A stretch of 9,397 nt of DNA, taken from positions 1 through 9,397 of the forward strand of contig PMST01000552.1 of assembly GCA_003168295.1 (NCBI GenBank). Reading direction: 5' to 3'. Of this stretch, positions 1-5,436 are shown piece by piece (within the stretch, counting starts at the first letter, position 1; each line of letters begins with the position of its first letter). The stretch comes from Actinomycetota bacterium. GTDB lineage: Bacteria > Actinomycetota > Actinomycetes > Streptosporangiales > Streptosporangiaceae. The position numbers were made by a program, and so were the translations under genes. The notes below the pieces were generated by a model. That model did no database searches, was not told where the DNA came from, and saw nothing but the letters and a program-made list of their open reading frames with translations.

Positions 1-444
1 ATCGAGATGCCCGGCATCGACGGCCTGGCCGCGGCGGGCGTCCTGGCCCAGGAGCTCCCGCAGATCCGCTCGCTCATCCTCACCACGTTCGGCCGTCCCG
101 GCTACCTCCGGCGCGCGATGGAGTCCGGCGCCTACGGCTTCGTGGTCAAGGACGCGCCGCCCGAACAGCTGGCTGACGCGATCCGGCGGGTGGCGGCCGG
201 CGAGCGCGTCGTCGACCCGGTGCTGGCCGCCGCCACCCTGGCCAGCGGCGTCTCCCCGCTCACCGCCCGGGAGCGCGATGTCCTGGTCGCCGCGCGCCCG
301 GGGGCGACCGTGGCCGAGATCGCCGGCAAGCTCTGCCTGTCCGAAGGCACGATCCGCAACTACCTGTCCACCGCGATCGCCAAGACCGGCGCCCGCAACC
401 GCACCGAGGCCGTCCGCCTCGCCGACGAACACGGCTGGCTCTGA
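1..444 (+). CDS. NarL/FixJ (DesR-like) response regulator, C-terminal part (5' truncated by window)
   Basis: This is a two-component response regulator that would bind DNA once phosphorylated by a partner histidine kinase, which is not in the window. The reading frame is open from base 1. The first codons (IEMPGIDGL) correspond to the loop just after the phospho-accepting Asp, so the N-terminal 50-60 residues lie outside. Visible receiver features are the switch Thr in LILTTF (codon 28 or 29) and the conserved Lys in FVVKDAP (codon 50). A LuxR-type HTH follows from about codon 87: LTARERDVL, then a recognition helix in LSEGTIRNYLS, ending KTGARNRTEAVRLADEHGWL. That ending is typical of the DesR-like subgroup in actinomycetes. 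The stop is TGA at 442-444. The family call is secure; the regulon cannot be read from here. Confidence 0.93.
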   Translation: MEMPGIDGLAAAGVLAQELPQIRSLILTTFGRPGYLRRAMESGAYGFVVKDAPPEQLADAIRRVAAGERVVDPVLAAATLASGVSPLTARERDVLVAARPGATVAEIAGKLCLSEGTIRNYLSTAIAKTGARNRTEAVRLADEHGWL

Positions 445-483
445 AGCCATAGCACCCACAGCCGAGGTGCATGCTTAAGACCT

Positions 484-1206
484 GTGACCACGCGCCCGAG
501 CCCGGCGGACCTGGAGGCGGCCAGGAACCGCACGATCCCCGACGTCCTCCCGCCGCCGGGGGCGGTCCTGCGGGTGCTCTTCTGCGGCATCAACCCCAGC
601 CTGTACTCCGCCGCGACCGGCTGGCATTTCGCCCGGCCAGGCAACCGGTTCTGGCCGGCCCTGCACCTGTCCGGGTTCACTCCGCGCCTGCTGGCCCCGG
701 CCGAGCAGGACCTGCTGCCCGGCTACGGCCTGGGCATCACCAACCTGGTGGCCCGGGCCACCGCGCAGGCCTCCGAGCTCGCCGACGCCGAACTCAAGGC
801 TGGCGCCGAGCGGCTGGCCACGCTCGTCGAGCGCCACCGCCCCCGCATCCTGGCCATCGCCGGCGTCACCGCCTACCGCACGGCGTTCGGCCACCCGCGC
901 GCGGTCACCGGCCCCCAACCGCAGCAGCTGGCCGGCCCGCGCGTGTGGGTTCTCCCCAACCCGAGCGGACTGAACGCGCATTGGACCGCGATCGCGATCG
1001 CGACCGCGTTCTCGGCCGTCCGAATCGCCGCGGACGAGGAAAATCAAGATCTTTTTCCGGAACGAGCAGTGCTGCCTCCCCCGGTCCACCGTGACGCTCG
1101 CGCGGGGCGGGCGGCGCCGATCCCCGAGGATGGTCCGGCGCCGCCCGCGCACGGGAGCGCCGGGATCTCGTCTGCGCCCTGGGAGACGAGATCCCGGCGC
1201 CGCTGA
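484..1206 (+). CDS. mug: Mug-family G/U(T) mismatch-specific uracil-DNA glycosylase with C-terminal extension
   Basis: This base-excision repair enzyme removes uracil or thymine mispaired with guanine. The GTG start at 484 opens a 240-residue frame. The family signatures are clear. GINPSLYSAATGWHFARPGN (from residue 35) contains the Asn of the GINP motif, Asn37, equivalent to the catalytic Asn of E. coli Mug. NRFWPALHLSGF follows. VLPNPSGLNAHW (about residues 156-167) is the C-terminal substrate-recognition loop. E. coli Mug is about 168 residues, and homology here ends near residue 182. Residues 183-240 are rich in Ala, Pro and Arg with no recognisable fold, and their DNA contains two hairpins, so the tail may be read-through into a terminator region rather than functional protein. 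No clear Shine-Dalgarno precedes GTG 484; it lies 39 bp after the response regulator stop. Confidence 0.9.
   Translation: MTTRPSPADLEAARNRTIPDVLPPPGAVLRVLFCGINPSLYSAATGWHFARPGNRFWPALHLSGFTPRLLAPAEQDLLPGYGLGITNLVARATAQASELADAELKAGAERLATLVERHRPRILAIAGVTAYRTAFGHPRAVTGPQPQQLAGPRVWVLPNPSGLNAHWTAIAIATAFSAVRIAADEENQDLFPERAVLPPPVHRDARAGRAAPIPEDGPAPPAHGSAGISSAPWETRSRRR
1107..1148 (+). repeat. Hairpin 1 in the tail of mug (12-bp perfect stem)
   Basis: The arms 1107-1118 (GCGGGCGGCGCC) and 1137-1148 (GGCGCCGCCCGC) are perfectly complementary around an 18-nt loop. The stem is all G/C. It lies in the non-homologous C-terminal extension of the glycosylase frame, 8 bp before a second, longer hairpin. No T-tract follows, so a role as terminator or mRNA-end stabiliser is inference. 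Confidence 0.55.
1157..1200 (+). terminator. Hairpin 2: 17-bp perfect inverted repeat at the end of mug
   Basis: The arms 1157-1173 (GCGCCGGGATCTCGTCT) and 1184-1200 (AGACGAGATCCCGGCGC) are perfect reverse complements with a 10-nt loop. The stem ends 3 bases before the glycosylase stop codon (TGA 1204-1206). No U-tract follows, which is common for stem-only terminators proposed in actinomycetes. It probably ends the mug transcript or protects its 3' end. It is unusual in lying inside the reading frame. Confidence 0.6.
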
Positions 1207-1299
1207 GGCCCCCCATATGCTCCTCGTGGGTAAGAGCGCGAGGCCGCGCCTGCGCCAACACTTTTTGGGAAGATTTCTGCTGCGACCGCGGAGGTGCAG

Positions 1300-1674
1300 G
1301 TGACGGACTCTCAACCACCCGGTTCGGGCGGTGACGGCACCGAACCCGATCCCAGGTTCACCTTCGCCAACGAACGCACCTTCCTGGCCTGGAGCCGGAC
1401 GGCTCTCGCGCTGGTGGTGGCCGGCCTCGGGGTGGTCCAGCTGCTCCCGCCGTTTCCCGGCGTGCCGTGGGGCCGTCACGTGCTCGGCGTCCCGCTGATC
1501 GTCTTCGGCGCCGTGGTGGCCGTGGCCGCGTACCGCGAGTGGGTCCGCAGCCAGCGGGCCATGCGGCTCGGCCTGCCGCTGGCCCGCTCCGTCATGCCGC
1601 TGCTGCTGGCCGCGGTCATCGCGACGATGGCGGTCATCTCCGCCGTCGTAATCCTGGCCTCGGCGCTCCGTTGA
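1300..1674 (+). CDS. DUF202 small membrane protein (YidH-like), first of a tandem pair
   Basis: This is a 124-residue inner-membrane protein of the DUF202 family, which has no established biochemical function. GTG 1300 is preferred over the in-frame GTG 1294 because GGAGG (1290-1294) then lies 5 nt upstream. A hydrophilic N-terminus rich in Gly, Pro and Asp (residues 1-20) precedes the family signature FANERTFLAWSRTALALVVAG. Three predicted membrane helices lie at about residues 33-50, 60-80 and 98-122. The short basic loop REWVRSQRAMR between helices 2 and 3 should face the cytoplasm. The stop overlaps the TTG start of a second DUF202 gene. E. coli carries a comparable pair, yidG and yidH. 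Confidence 0.85.
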   Translation: MTDSQPPGSGGDGTEPDPRFTFANERTFLAWSRTALALVVAGLGVVQLLPPFPGVPWGRHVLGVPLIVFGAVVAVAAYREWVRSQRAMRLGLPLARSVMPLLLAAVIATMAVISAVVILASALR

Positions 1675-2018
1675 CCCCCCAACCCGAACCCGACCGTCCC
1701 GACCCCGCCAGTCCCGCCGACCGCCCCGACCCCGCCAGTCCCGGCCAGCGCGACCCGGGCGAGCCCGGGGAGCGCGACCCTGGCCTGGCCCGGGAGCGGA
1801 CCACGCTGGCCTGGACCCGGACGGCGCTGTCCTTTGCCGCCGTCGGCGGCGTGATGCTGAAGCGGGAGGTCATTACCGGTCTCATCGTCCTGGCCGTTGC
1901 CCCGGCCATCTGGCAACTCGGCCGCCTGCCCCGAAACCTCCCGGGCCGGCTCCAGCTGATCACCGCGACGATCGTCGCCGTGGCCCTGGTGGCCCTGGTG
2001 GTCACATTGACGAACTAG
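1671..2018 (+). CDS. DUF202 small membrane protein, second of the pair, with Pro/Asp-rich N-terminal repeats
   Basis: This is a 115-residue protein starting at TTG 1671, inside the sequence TTGA that also supplies the stop of the preceding gene. The overlap implies translational coupling, and no other in-frame start fits as well. The first 40 residues are a disordered, Pro/Asp/Arg-rich segment containing a 9-residue unit (around DRPDPASP) twice. The DUF202 signature ARERTTLAWTRTALSFAAVG follows, then three helices at about residues 52-64, 70-85 and 92-113. The two products are divergent paralogues and probably form a hetero-oligomer in the membrane, which is inferred from their coupling. Function is unknown. 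Confidence 0.82.
   Translation: MTPQPEPDRPDPASPADRPDPASPGQRDPGEPGERDPGLARERTTLAWTRTALSFAAVGGVMLKREVITGLIVLAVAPAIWQLGRLPRNLPGRLQLITATIVAVALVALVVTLTN
1690..1743 (+). repeat. 27-bp tandem duplication in the second DUF202 gene
   Basis: Copies 1690-1716 and 1717-1743 are adjacent and differ at one base (T1697 versus C1724). The period is a multiple of 3, so the frame is kept and a 9-residue Pro/Asp-rich unit is doubled in the N-terminal tail. It reads as a recent in-frame duplication. Confidence 0.85.
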
Positions 2019-2057
2019 GTCCCGGCACGCTCGAAACCCCAAAAGTTAACCAACCAC

Positions 2058-2086
2058 TTGACTATTCGGTTCGTCGGGTGAATACT
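2058..2086 (+). promoter_or_regulatory. Sigma70-like promoter of the ArsR-SRPBCC operon (leaderless)
   Basis: A -35 element TTGACT (2058-2063), a 17-bp spacer and a -10 element AATACT (2081-2086, 4/6 to consensus) stand in an unusually AT-rich stretch. Transcription starting about 7 nt past the -10 box would begin at or within 1-2 nt of GTG 2094, and no Shine-Dalgarno is present, so the mRNA is predicted to be leaderless. The promoter is flanked by CACTTG (2055-2060) and CAAGTG (2091-2096), an inverted pair, and by TAACCAA at 2047-2053 and 2099-2105. These are candidate operator elements for the HTH protein encoded just downstream. Confidence 0.6.
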
Positions 2087-2093
2087 TAAGCAA

Positions 2094-2891
2094 GTGCCTA
2101 ACCAATCGGGTTCGCTGGACCAGGTGTTCCAGGCGCTGGCCGATCCGACCCGGCGGGACATGGTCGAGCGGCTCGTCCGCGGCCCGGCGTCCGTCACCGA
2201 GCTGGCTCGTCCGCACGCCATGTCGCTGCCTGCCGCCATGCAACATCTGCAGGTGCTCGAGGCCTGCGGCCTGGTCAGGTCGGCCAAGGCCGGCCGGGTG
2301 CGGACCTGTCACCTTGAACCCGAGGTGCTGCGGGCCGCCGAGAGCTGGATCGCCGCGCAGCGCACGATCTGGGAGAACCGCCTCGACCGGCTCGGCCAAT
2401 ACCTGGCCGAGCCCTTATCGACAGGGAGTGATCTGATCATGGACCGTTTTGTCACGCACGCCACGTTCAGTCTTGAGCGCAGCTACCCGGTGCCCGTGGC
2501 GCAGGTCTTCGCGGCCTGGGCCGATCCCGCCGCGAAGGCCCGCTGGTTCGCCCCGAGCCCGACCGCCGGGCATCAGCTGGATTTCCGGGTCGGCGGCCGG
2601 GAGGTGGTTCACGGCGGCCCGGACGGCGGGCCGGTGATGACGTTCGAGTCGTTTTACCGGGACATCGTCCCTGGTGAGCGGATCGTCTACTCGTCGACTC
2701 TGTCAGCGGGGGATGACGTCGTGACGGTCTCCGTCACCACGGTGGAGCTCAGCCTCGCCGGGGAAGGCACCCAGTTGGTGCTCACCGAGCAGGGCGCGTT
2801 CCTCGACGGCCGGGAGGAACCGGCGTGGCGCGAGCGCGGCACCGCCGACTGGCTCGACGCCCTCGGCGCCGAACTCGGGGAGCACCGATGA
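2094..2891 (+). CDS. ArsR-family HTH repressor fused to AHSA1/SRPBCC domain
   Basis: This 265-residue two-domain protein starts at GTG 2094. Residues 1-105 are an ArsR-type winged helix: FQALADPTRRDMVERL, then SVTELARPHAMSLPAAMQHLQVLEACGLV with the recognition helix, then the wing at AGRVRTCHLEP. No CxC metal motif is visible in the recognition region, so metal sensing is unlikely. Residues about 118-265 are an AHSA1/CalC-type START-like fold (FSLERSYPVPVAQVFAAWADP...ARWFAP at its start; TADWLDALGAEL at its end), expected to form a ligand-binding cavity. A one-component ligand-responsive repressor is plausible. In-frame ATG 2439 (residue 116), 10 nt after GGGAG (2424-2428), marks the domain junction and could start the SRPBCC domain separately. 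The stop overlaps the next start (ATGA). Confidence 0.9.
   Translation: MPNQSGSLDQVFQALADPTRRDMVERLVRGPASVTELARPHAMSLPAAMQHLQVLEACGLVRSAKAGRVRTCHLEPEVLRAAESWIAAQRTIWENRLDRLGQYLAEPLSTGSDLIMDRFVTHATFSLERSYPVPVAQVFAAWADPAAKARWFAPSPTAGHQLDFRVGGREVVHGGPDGGPVMTFESFYRDIVPGERIVYSSTLSAGDDVVTVSVTTVELSLAGEGTQLVLTEQGAFLDGREEPAWRERGTADWLDALGAELGEHR
2424..2441 (+). promoter_or_regulatory. Internal Shine-Dalgarno and in-frame ATG between the ArsR and SRPBCC domains
   Basis: GGGAG at 2424-2428 is followed after 10 nt by ATG 2439-2441, in the same frame as the fusion. It sits exactly at the domain boundary, so initiation here would give a free SRPBCC protein of 150 residues. It may be a relic of two formerly separate genes or an active second start. 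Confidence 0.4.
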
Positions 2892-3400
2892 ACGATCCAG
2901 TGACCGAACTCGACTCGCGCTTCAGTGCCCCGGCCGCGGTGGCCGCCGGATGGGAGGAGACCCGCAGGACACTAGCGGACGCCGAGCTGTTCTGGATCTG
3001 CTCGGTCCGCGCCGACGGCCGCCCCCACCTCACCCCGCTGGTGGCCGTTTGGTTCGAGGGAGCCCTTTACTTCTGCACCGGCGACGCCGAGCAGAAGGCC
3101 GTCAATCTACGCGGCAACCCGCATGTGATCCTGATGACCGGCTGCAACCGCTGGCAGGAGGGCCTCGACGTGGTGGTCGAGGGCAACGCCGTCCCGGTCA
3201 CCGACGAGGCCGTGCTCCGGTCTCTCGCCCAGGCCTGGGCCGCCAAGTGGGACGGACAGTGGCAGTTCCAGGTGCACGACGGCAGCTTCGCCGATCAGGG
3301 CGATGGCGATGGGAGGGTTCTGGTCTTCAAGGTCGCGCCCGCCAAGATCCTCGCGTTCGCCAAGGGCGCCTTCGGCCAGACACGCCACAGCTTCTCTTAG
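2888..3400 (+). CDS. Pyridoxamine 5'-phosphate oxidase-like (PPOX class) split-barrel flavin/F420-binding protein
   Basis: This 170-residue protein starts at ATG 2888, overlapping the upstream stop as ATGA. GGGGAG (2877-2882) lies 5 nt before it. The N-terminal half contains the split-barrel pattern LFWICSVRADGRPHLTPLVA, then VWFEGALYFCTG and KAVNLRGNPHVILMTG, typical of PPOX-like proteins that bind FMN or coenzyme F420. Residues from about 130 (WDGQWQFQVHDGSF) through VLVFKVAPAKILAFAKG form the C-terminal strand and tail common in actinomycete members. Members act as oxidoreductases or cofactor binders; the substrate cannot be read from sequence. The tight coupling to the ArsR-SRPBCC gene places it in the same regulated unit. 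Confidence 0.85.
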   Translation: MNDPVTELDSRFSAPAAVAAGWEETRRTLADAELFWICSVRADGRPHLTPLVAVWFEGALYFCTGDAEQKAVNLRGNPHVILMTGCNRWQEGLDVVVEGNAVPVTDEAVLRSLAQAWAAKWDGQWQFQVHDGSFADQGDGDGRVLVFKVAPAKILAFAKGAFGQTRHSFS

Positions 3401-3437
3401 TACGCTGACGTGGCCGCGAACCCGTCGAGGAGAACCC

Positions 3438-4508
3438 ATGGACAAGCTGCTGCCCGGGATTATCACCAAGCGGGTGCCGACCAGCCGCCTTGCGGTCAAC
3501 GTGCTGTCCGTGGCCGGACGCGGTGACGGCCCCGCAGTCCTGTTCGTACACGGCAACGTGTCGTCCTCGCTGTTCTGGCAGCCGCTGATGCTGGCCCTGC
3601 CCGAGTCGTACCGGCCGCTGGCCATCGACCTGCGCGGCTTCGGCGACACCGACCCGGAACCGGTGGACGCCACCCGCGGACTCCGGGACTACGCCGACGA
3701 CCTGGCCGCGGTCATCGACGCGCTCGGCCTGGAATCGGTGCACCTGATCGGCTGGAGCATGGGCGGCGGCGTGGTGCTGCAGTACCTGGTGGACCGGCCG
3801 GGCACGCACCGGGTCGCCTCGCTGACGCTGGAGGATCCGGTCTCCCCGTTCGGCTTCGGCGGGACCCGGGGCCTCGACGGTACGCTCTGCGATCCCTGGG
3901 CCGCCGGCACCGGCGCCGGGGGTGCCAACCCGGAGTTCGTCGAGCGGCTGGCCGCGGGGGACCGCAGCGGTGACAGCCCGCTGTCGCCCCGGCAGGTGCT
4001 GCTGGCCCACTACGTCAAGCCGCCGTACGTGCCGGAGCACCTGGACATCTTCGTGGAGTCCATGCTGTCCACCCGGATCGGCGACGACCACTACCCGGGC
4101 ACCTCGCGTCCCGTCGACGCGTGGCCCGGCTTCGCGCCCGGCGACCGCGGCGTGCTCAACACCATGGCTCCCACCGTGTTCCGGATCGCCGACCTGTCCG
4201 GGGTGGAACCCAAGCCGCCGATCCTGTGGCTGCGTGGTGCCGACGACGTCATCGTCTCCGACACGTCCCTGTACGACCTGGCCTACCTGGGCTCGCTCGG
4301 CGCGATCCCGGGCTGGCCGGGAGAGCAGACCTGGCCGCCGCAGCCCATGGTGGCGCAGACCCGGTCGGTGCTGCTCGGCTACGCCGCATCCGGCGGCCAG
4401 TTCCGCGAGGTGGTGATCGAAGACGCCGGCCACGGCCCGCACCTGGACCAGCCCGGGGAGTTCCTCGCCGAGCTGAGCGATCACCTCGCCGCCGAAGAGC
4501 CCGCCTGA
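3438..4508 (+). CDS. Alpha/beta-hydrolase fold enzyme
   Basis: This is a 356-residue cytoplasmic hydrolase with no signal peptide. ATG 3438 is chosen because GAGGAG (3427-3432) lies 5 nt upstream; the frame extends further upstream but would overlap the previous gene. The catalytic set is visible: oxyanion motif FVHGN (His38-Gly39-Asn40), nucleophile elbow GWSMGG with Ser107, probable acid in LRGADD near the C-terminus, and catalytic His in EDAGHGPHLD. A long cap of about 150 residues (about 140-290), including LLAHYVKPPYVPEHLDIFVE, separates the nucleophile from the acid and should decide substrate choice. Only 37 bp separate it from the PPOX gene, so it probably belongs to that operon. Ester or epoxide hydrolysis or C-C cleavage are all possible. 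Confidence 0.88.
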   Translation: MDKLLPGIITKRVPTSRLAVNVLSVAGRGDGPAVLFVHGNVSSSLFWQPLMLALPESYRPLAIDLRGFGDTDPEPVDATRGLRDYADDLAAVIDALGLESVHLIGWSMGGGVVLQYLVDRPGTHRVASLTLEDPVSPFGFGGTRGLDGTLCDPWAAGTGAGGANPEFVERLAAGDRSGDSPLSPRQVLLAHYVKPPYVPEHLDIFVESMLSTRIGDDHYPGTSRPVDAWPGFAPGDRGVLNTMAPTVFRIADLSGVEPKPPILWLRGADDVIVSDTSLYDLAYLGSLGAIPGWPGEQTWPPQPMVAQTRSVLLGYAASGGQFREVVIEDAGHGPHLDQPGEFLAELSDHLAAEEPA

Positions 4509-4661
4509 CGGTCAGCCGGATCGTGTCCGCGGCCAGCACTCCCTGGGTCGGGGGTATTGCGCCATAGCGGTCATAACGTTAGCGTCCGGAGCGTACATGG
4601 CATGGACGCGCCGCTGGTGGCCGGAGACGATGCCGCTCCGGTGACGTATCCGGCTGAACAC

Positions 4662-4681
4662 CTCGCGCCATCCGGCGCGAG
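4662..4681 (+). repeat. Hairpin in the leader of the 4704 gene
   Basis: CTCGCGCC (4662-4669) and GGCGCGAG (4674-4681) form a perfect 8-bp stem with a 4-nt loop. It ends 6 nt before the Shine-Dalgarno region of the downstream gene, where it could influence ribosome loading. The rest of the 195-bp gap (4509-4703) holds no credible gene and no convincing promoter. Confidence 0.4.
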
Positions 4682-4703
4682 AATCATGGGGAGGAATTCA
4701 GGC

Positions 4704-5006
4704 ATGAGTGTGCTGGTCATCGGGAAATTCCAGGGTGACACCGGCCAGTTCAGCCAGGCTCTTACCGACCGGGCCGACGAGTTCGCCAAGATCGCCGAGG
4801 GGTCCCGGTCCGCGGGCGCGATTCACCACAGGTTCGGGATCGGCGACGGCTTCGTCGTGCTCGTCGACGAATGGGAGAGCGTCGAGCAATTCCAGCAGTT
4901 CTTCTCTAACCCCGAACTGCAGGCCTTCATCGGGTCGATCGGTGCGGCGCCAGCCCCGCCAGAGATCATCATTGCCGAGGCGGTCACCTCAGCGGATCAG
5001 TTCTAG
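4704..5006 (+). CDS. Small dimeric alpha/beta-barrel (ABM-like) protein, function unknown
   Basis: This is a 100-residue cytoplasmic protein. ATG 4704 is preferred because GGGGAGGA (4688-4695) lies 8 nt upstream; in-frame ATG 4686 has no such site. The pattern VLVIGKFQGD, a helix FSQALTDRADEFAKIA, IHHRFGIGDGFVVLVDEWESVEQFQQFF, then NPELQAFIGSI resembles the beta-alpha-beta-beta-alpha-beta order of dimeric ferredoxin-like barrels (antibiotic biosynthesis monooxygenase/heme-degrading-like families). Such proteins act as small cofactor-free oxygenases or ligand binders. This assignment rests on pattern only and no catalytic residue can be named. It is followed at once by a hairpin and a convergent gene. 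Confidence 0.65.
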   Translation: MSVLVIGKFQGDTGQFSQALTDRADEFAKIAEGSRSAGAIHHRFGIGDGFVVLVDEWESVEQFQQFFSNPELQAFIGSIGAAPAPPEIIIAEAVTSADQF

Positions 5007-5024
5007 CCCCGGCCCCGCCGGGCT
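5005..5024 (+). terminator. Compact GC hairpin at the stop codon of the 4704 gene
   Basis: Bases 5005-5013 pair with 5017-5024 (one bulged C, 3-nt loop), starting inside the TAG stop. A second, wider inverted repeat, GGCTGAGCC (5021-5029) with GGCTCAGCC (5095-5103), spans the gap to the convergent gene. Neither has a clear T-tract. Together they could separate the two converging transcripts. Confidence 0.35.
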
Positions 5025-5106
5025 GAGCCGCGGCACCGAGGACACCGCCCAGACCCGGGCGATGCTGAGCGCGGACTGAGGCGGCGCTGCCCCAGGCTCA
5101 GCCGCT

Positions 5107-5328
5107 TCAGTTGCTTCGCTGGGCAGCCAGGATGCGGCGGATGCCCGCGGTCTCCGAGTCGCTGTACCGTTCCAGGATCGCGTGCAGGTCGTTGAGGTCT
5201 TCTGGGCTGTTGTAGCTGGCGAGTTCCCGCTCGAGCTCGGCCTGGGCGGCGTGCGCGTCGCGGCTGTCACGAAGCTGAGTGCGGACCGTGGTCCACAGTG
5301 ACGTAAGTCGGTGGGCTGTTGTCTGCAT
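5107..5328 (-). CDS. Small charged helical protein, function unknown
   Basis: This is a 73-residue protein read on the - strand from ATG 5328 to the TGA at 5107-5109. GAGGA lies 10 nt upstream of that ATG. A TTG at 5355, also with a purine-rich stretch before it, would add 9 residues (82 in total). The sequence is strongly helical and charged: LTSLWTTVRTQLRDSRDAH, then AELERELASYNSPEDLNDLH, then ILERYSDSETAGIRRILAAQ, suggesting two amphipathic helices that could pair or bind another protein. There is no signal peptide or membrane segment. It is divergent from a LysR-type gene with shared half-sites between them, so it is a likely target of that regulator. I do not recognise a named family. 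Confidence 0.65.
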   Translation of the reverse strand: MQTTAHRLTSLWTTVRTQLRDSRDAHAAQAELERELASYNSPEDLNDLHAILERYSDSETAGIRRILAAQRSN

Positions 5329-5379
5329 GTGCGTTGTGTCCTCAGGTGGTAGCAATTTCCTTCCTCTTCAGTGTTCCTC

Positions 5380-5436
5380 GTCATGAACTATGCGTCCAAT
5401 GACTAGATCGCAACTAAAGCATGACCTAATGTCATG
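5380..5436. promoter_or_regulatory. Cluster of ATGAC/GTCAT half-sites, candidate LysR-type operator
   Basis: Four copies of the 5-mer occur in 56 bp: GTCAT 5380-5384, ATGAC 5399-5403, ATGAC 5421-5425 and GTCAT 5431-5435. The last two form CATGAC-CTAAT-GTCATG (5420-5436), a perfect inverted repeat with T-N11-A geometry (T5422, A5434), the classic LysR-type box. It covers the start codon of the LysR gene. The first two face each other across 14 bp. The arrangement fits an autoregulated divergent promoter with recall and activation sites. Binding is inferred. Confidence 0.6.

Noticed and set aside
987..1002. Palindromic run of CGATCG words as a regulatory site
   Set aside because: It lies inside the conserved end of the glycosylase gene and is explained by codons for alternating Ala and Ile.
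475..1479. A 334-codon open frame on the - strand
   Set aside because: It is antisense to the glycosylase and first DUF202 genes, which have clear family motifs; the translation is low-complexity Arg/Gly/Ala typical of GC-rich shadow frames.
1690..1743. Start of a CRISPR array or intergenic repeat
   Set aside because: Two directly adjacent 27-bp copies with no spacer, in frame inside a coding region.
3303..3437. Upstream extension of the alpha/beta hydrolase
   Set aside because: It would overlap the PPOX gene by about 100 bp and has Arg/Ser-rich shadow composition; ATG 3438 has an excellent ribosome site.
3327..4484. A 385-codon open frame on the - strand
   Set aside because: It is antisense to the alpha/beta hydrolase, with no motifs and repeated His/Gln/Val/Gly composition typical of a shadow.
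4557..4703. Longer N-terminus or separate small gene before the 4704 protein
   Set aside because: The in-frame sequence has no family-like pattern, contains a leader hairpin, and the strong ribosome site points to ATG 4704.
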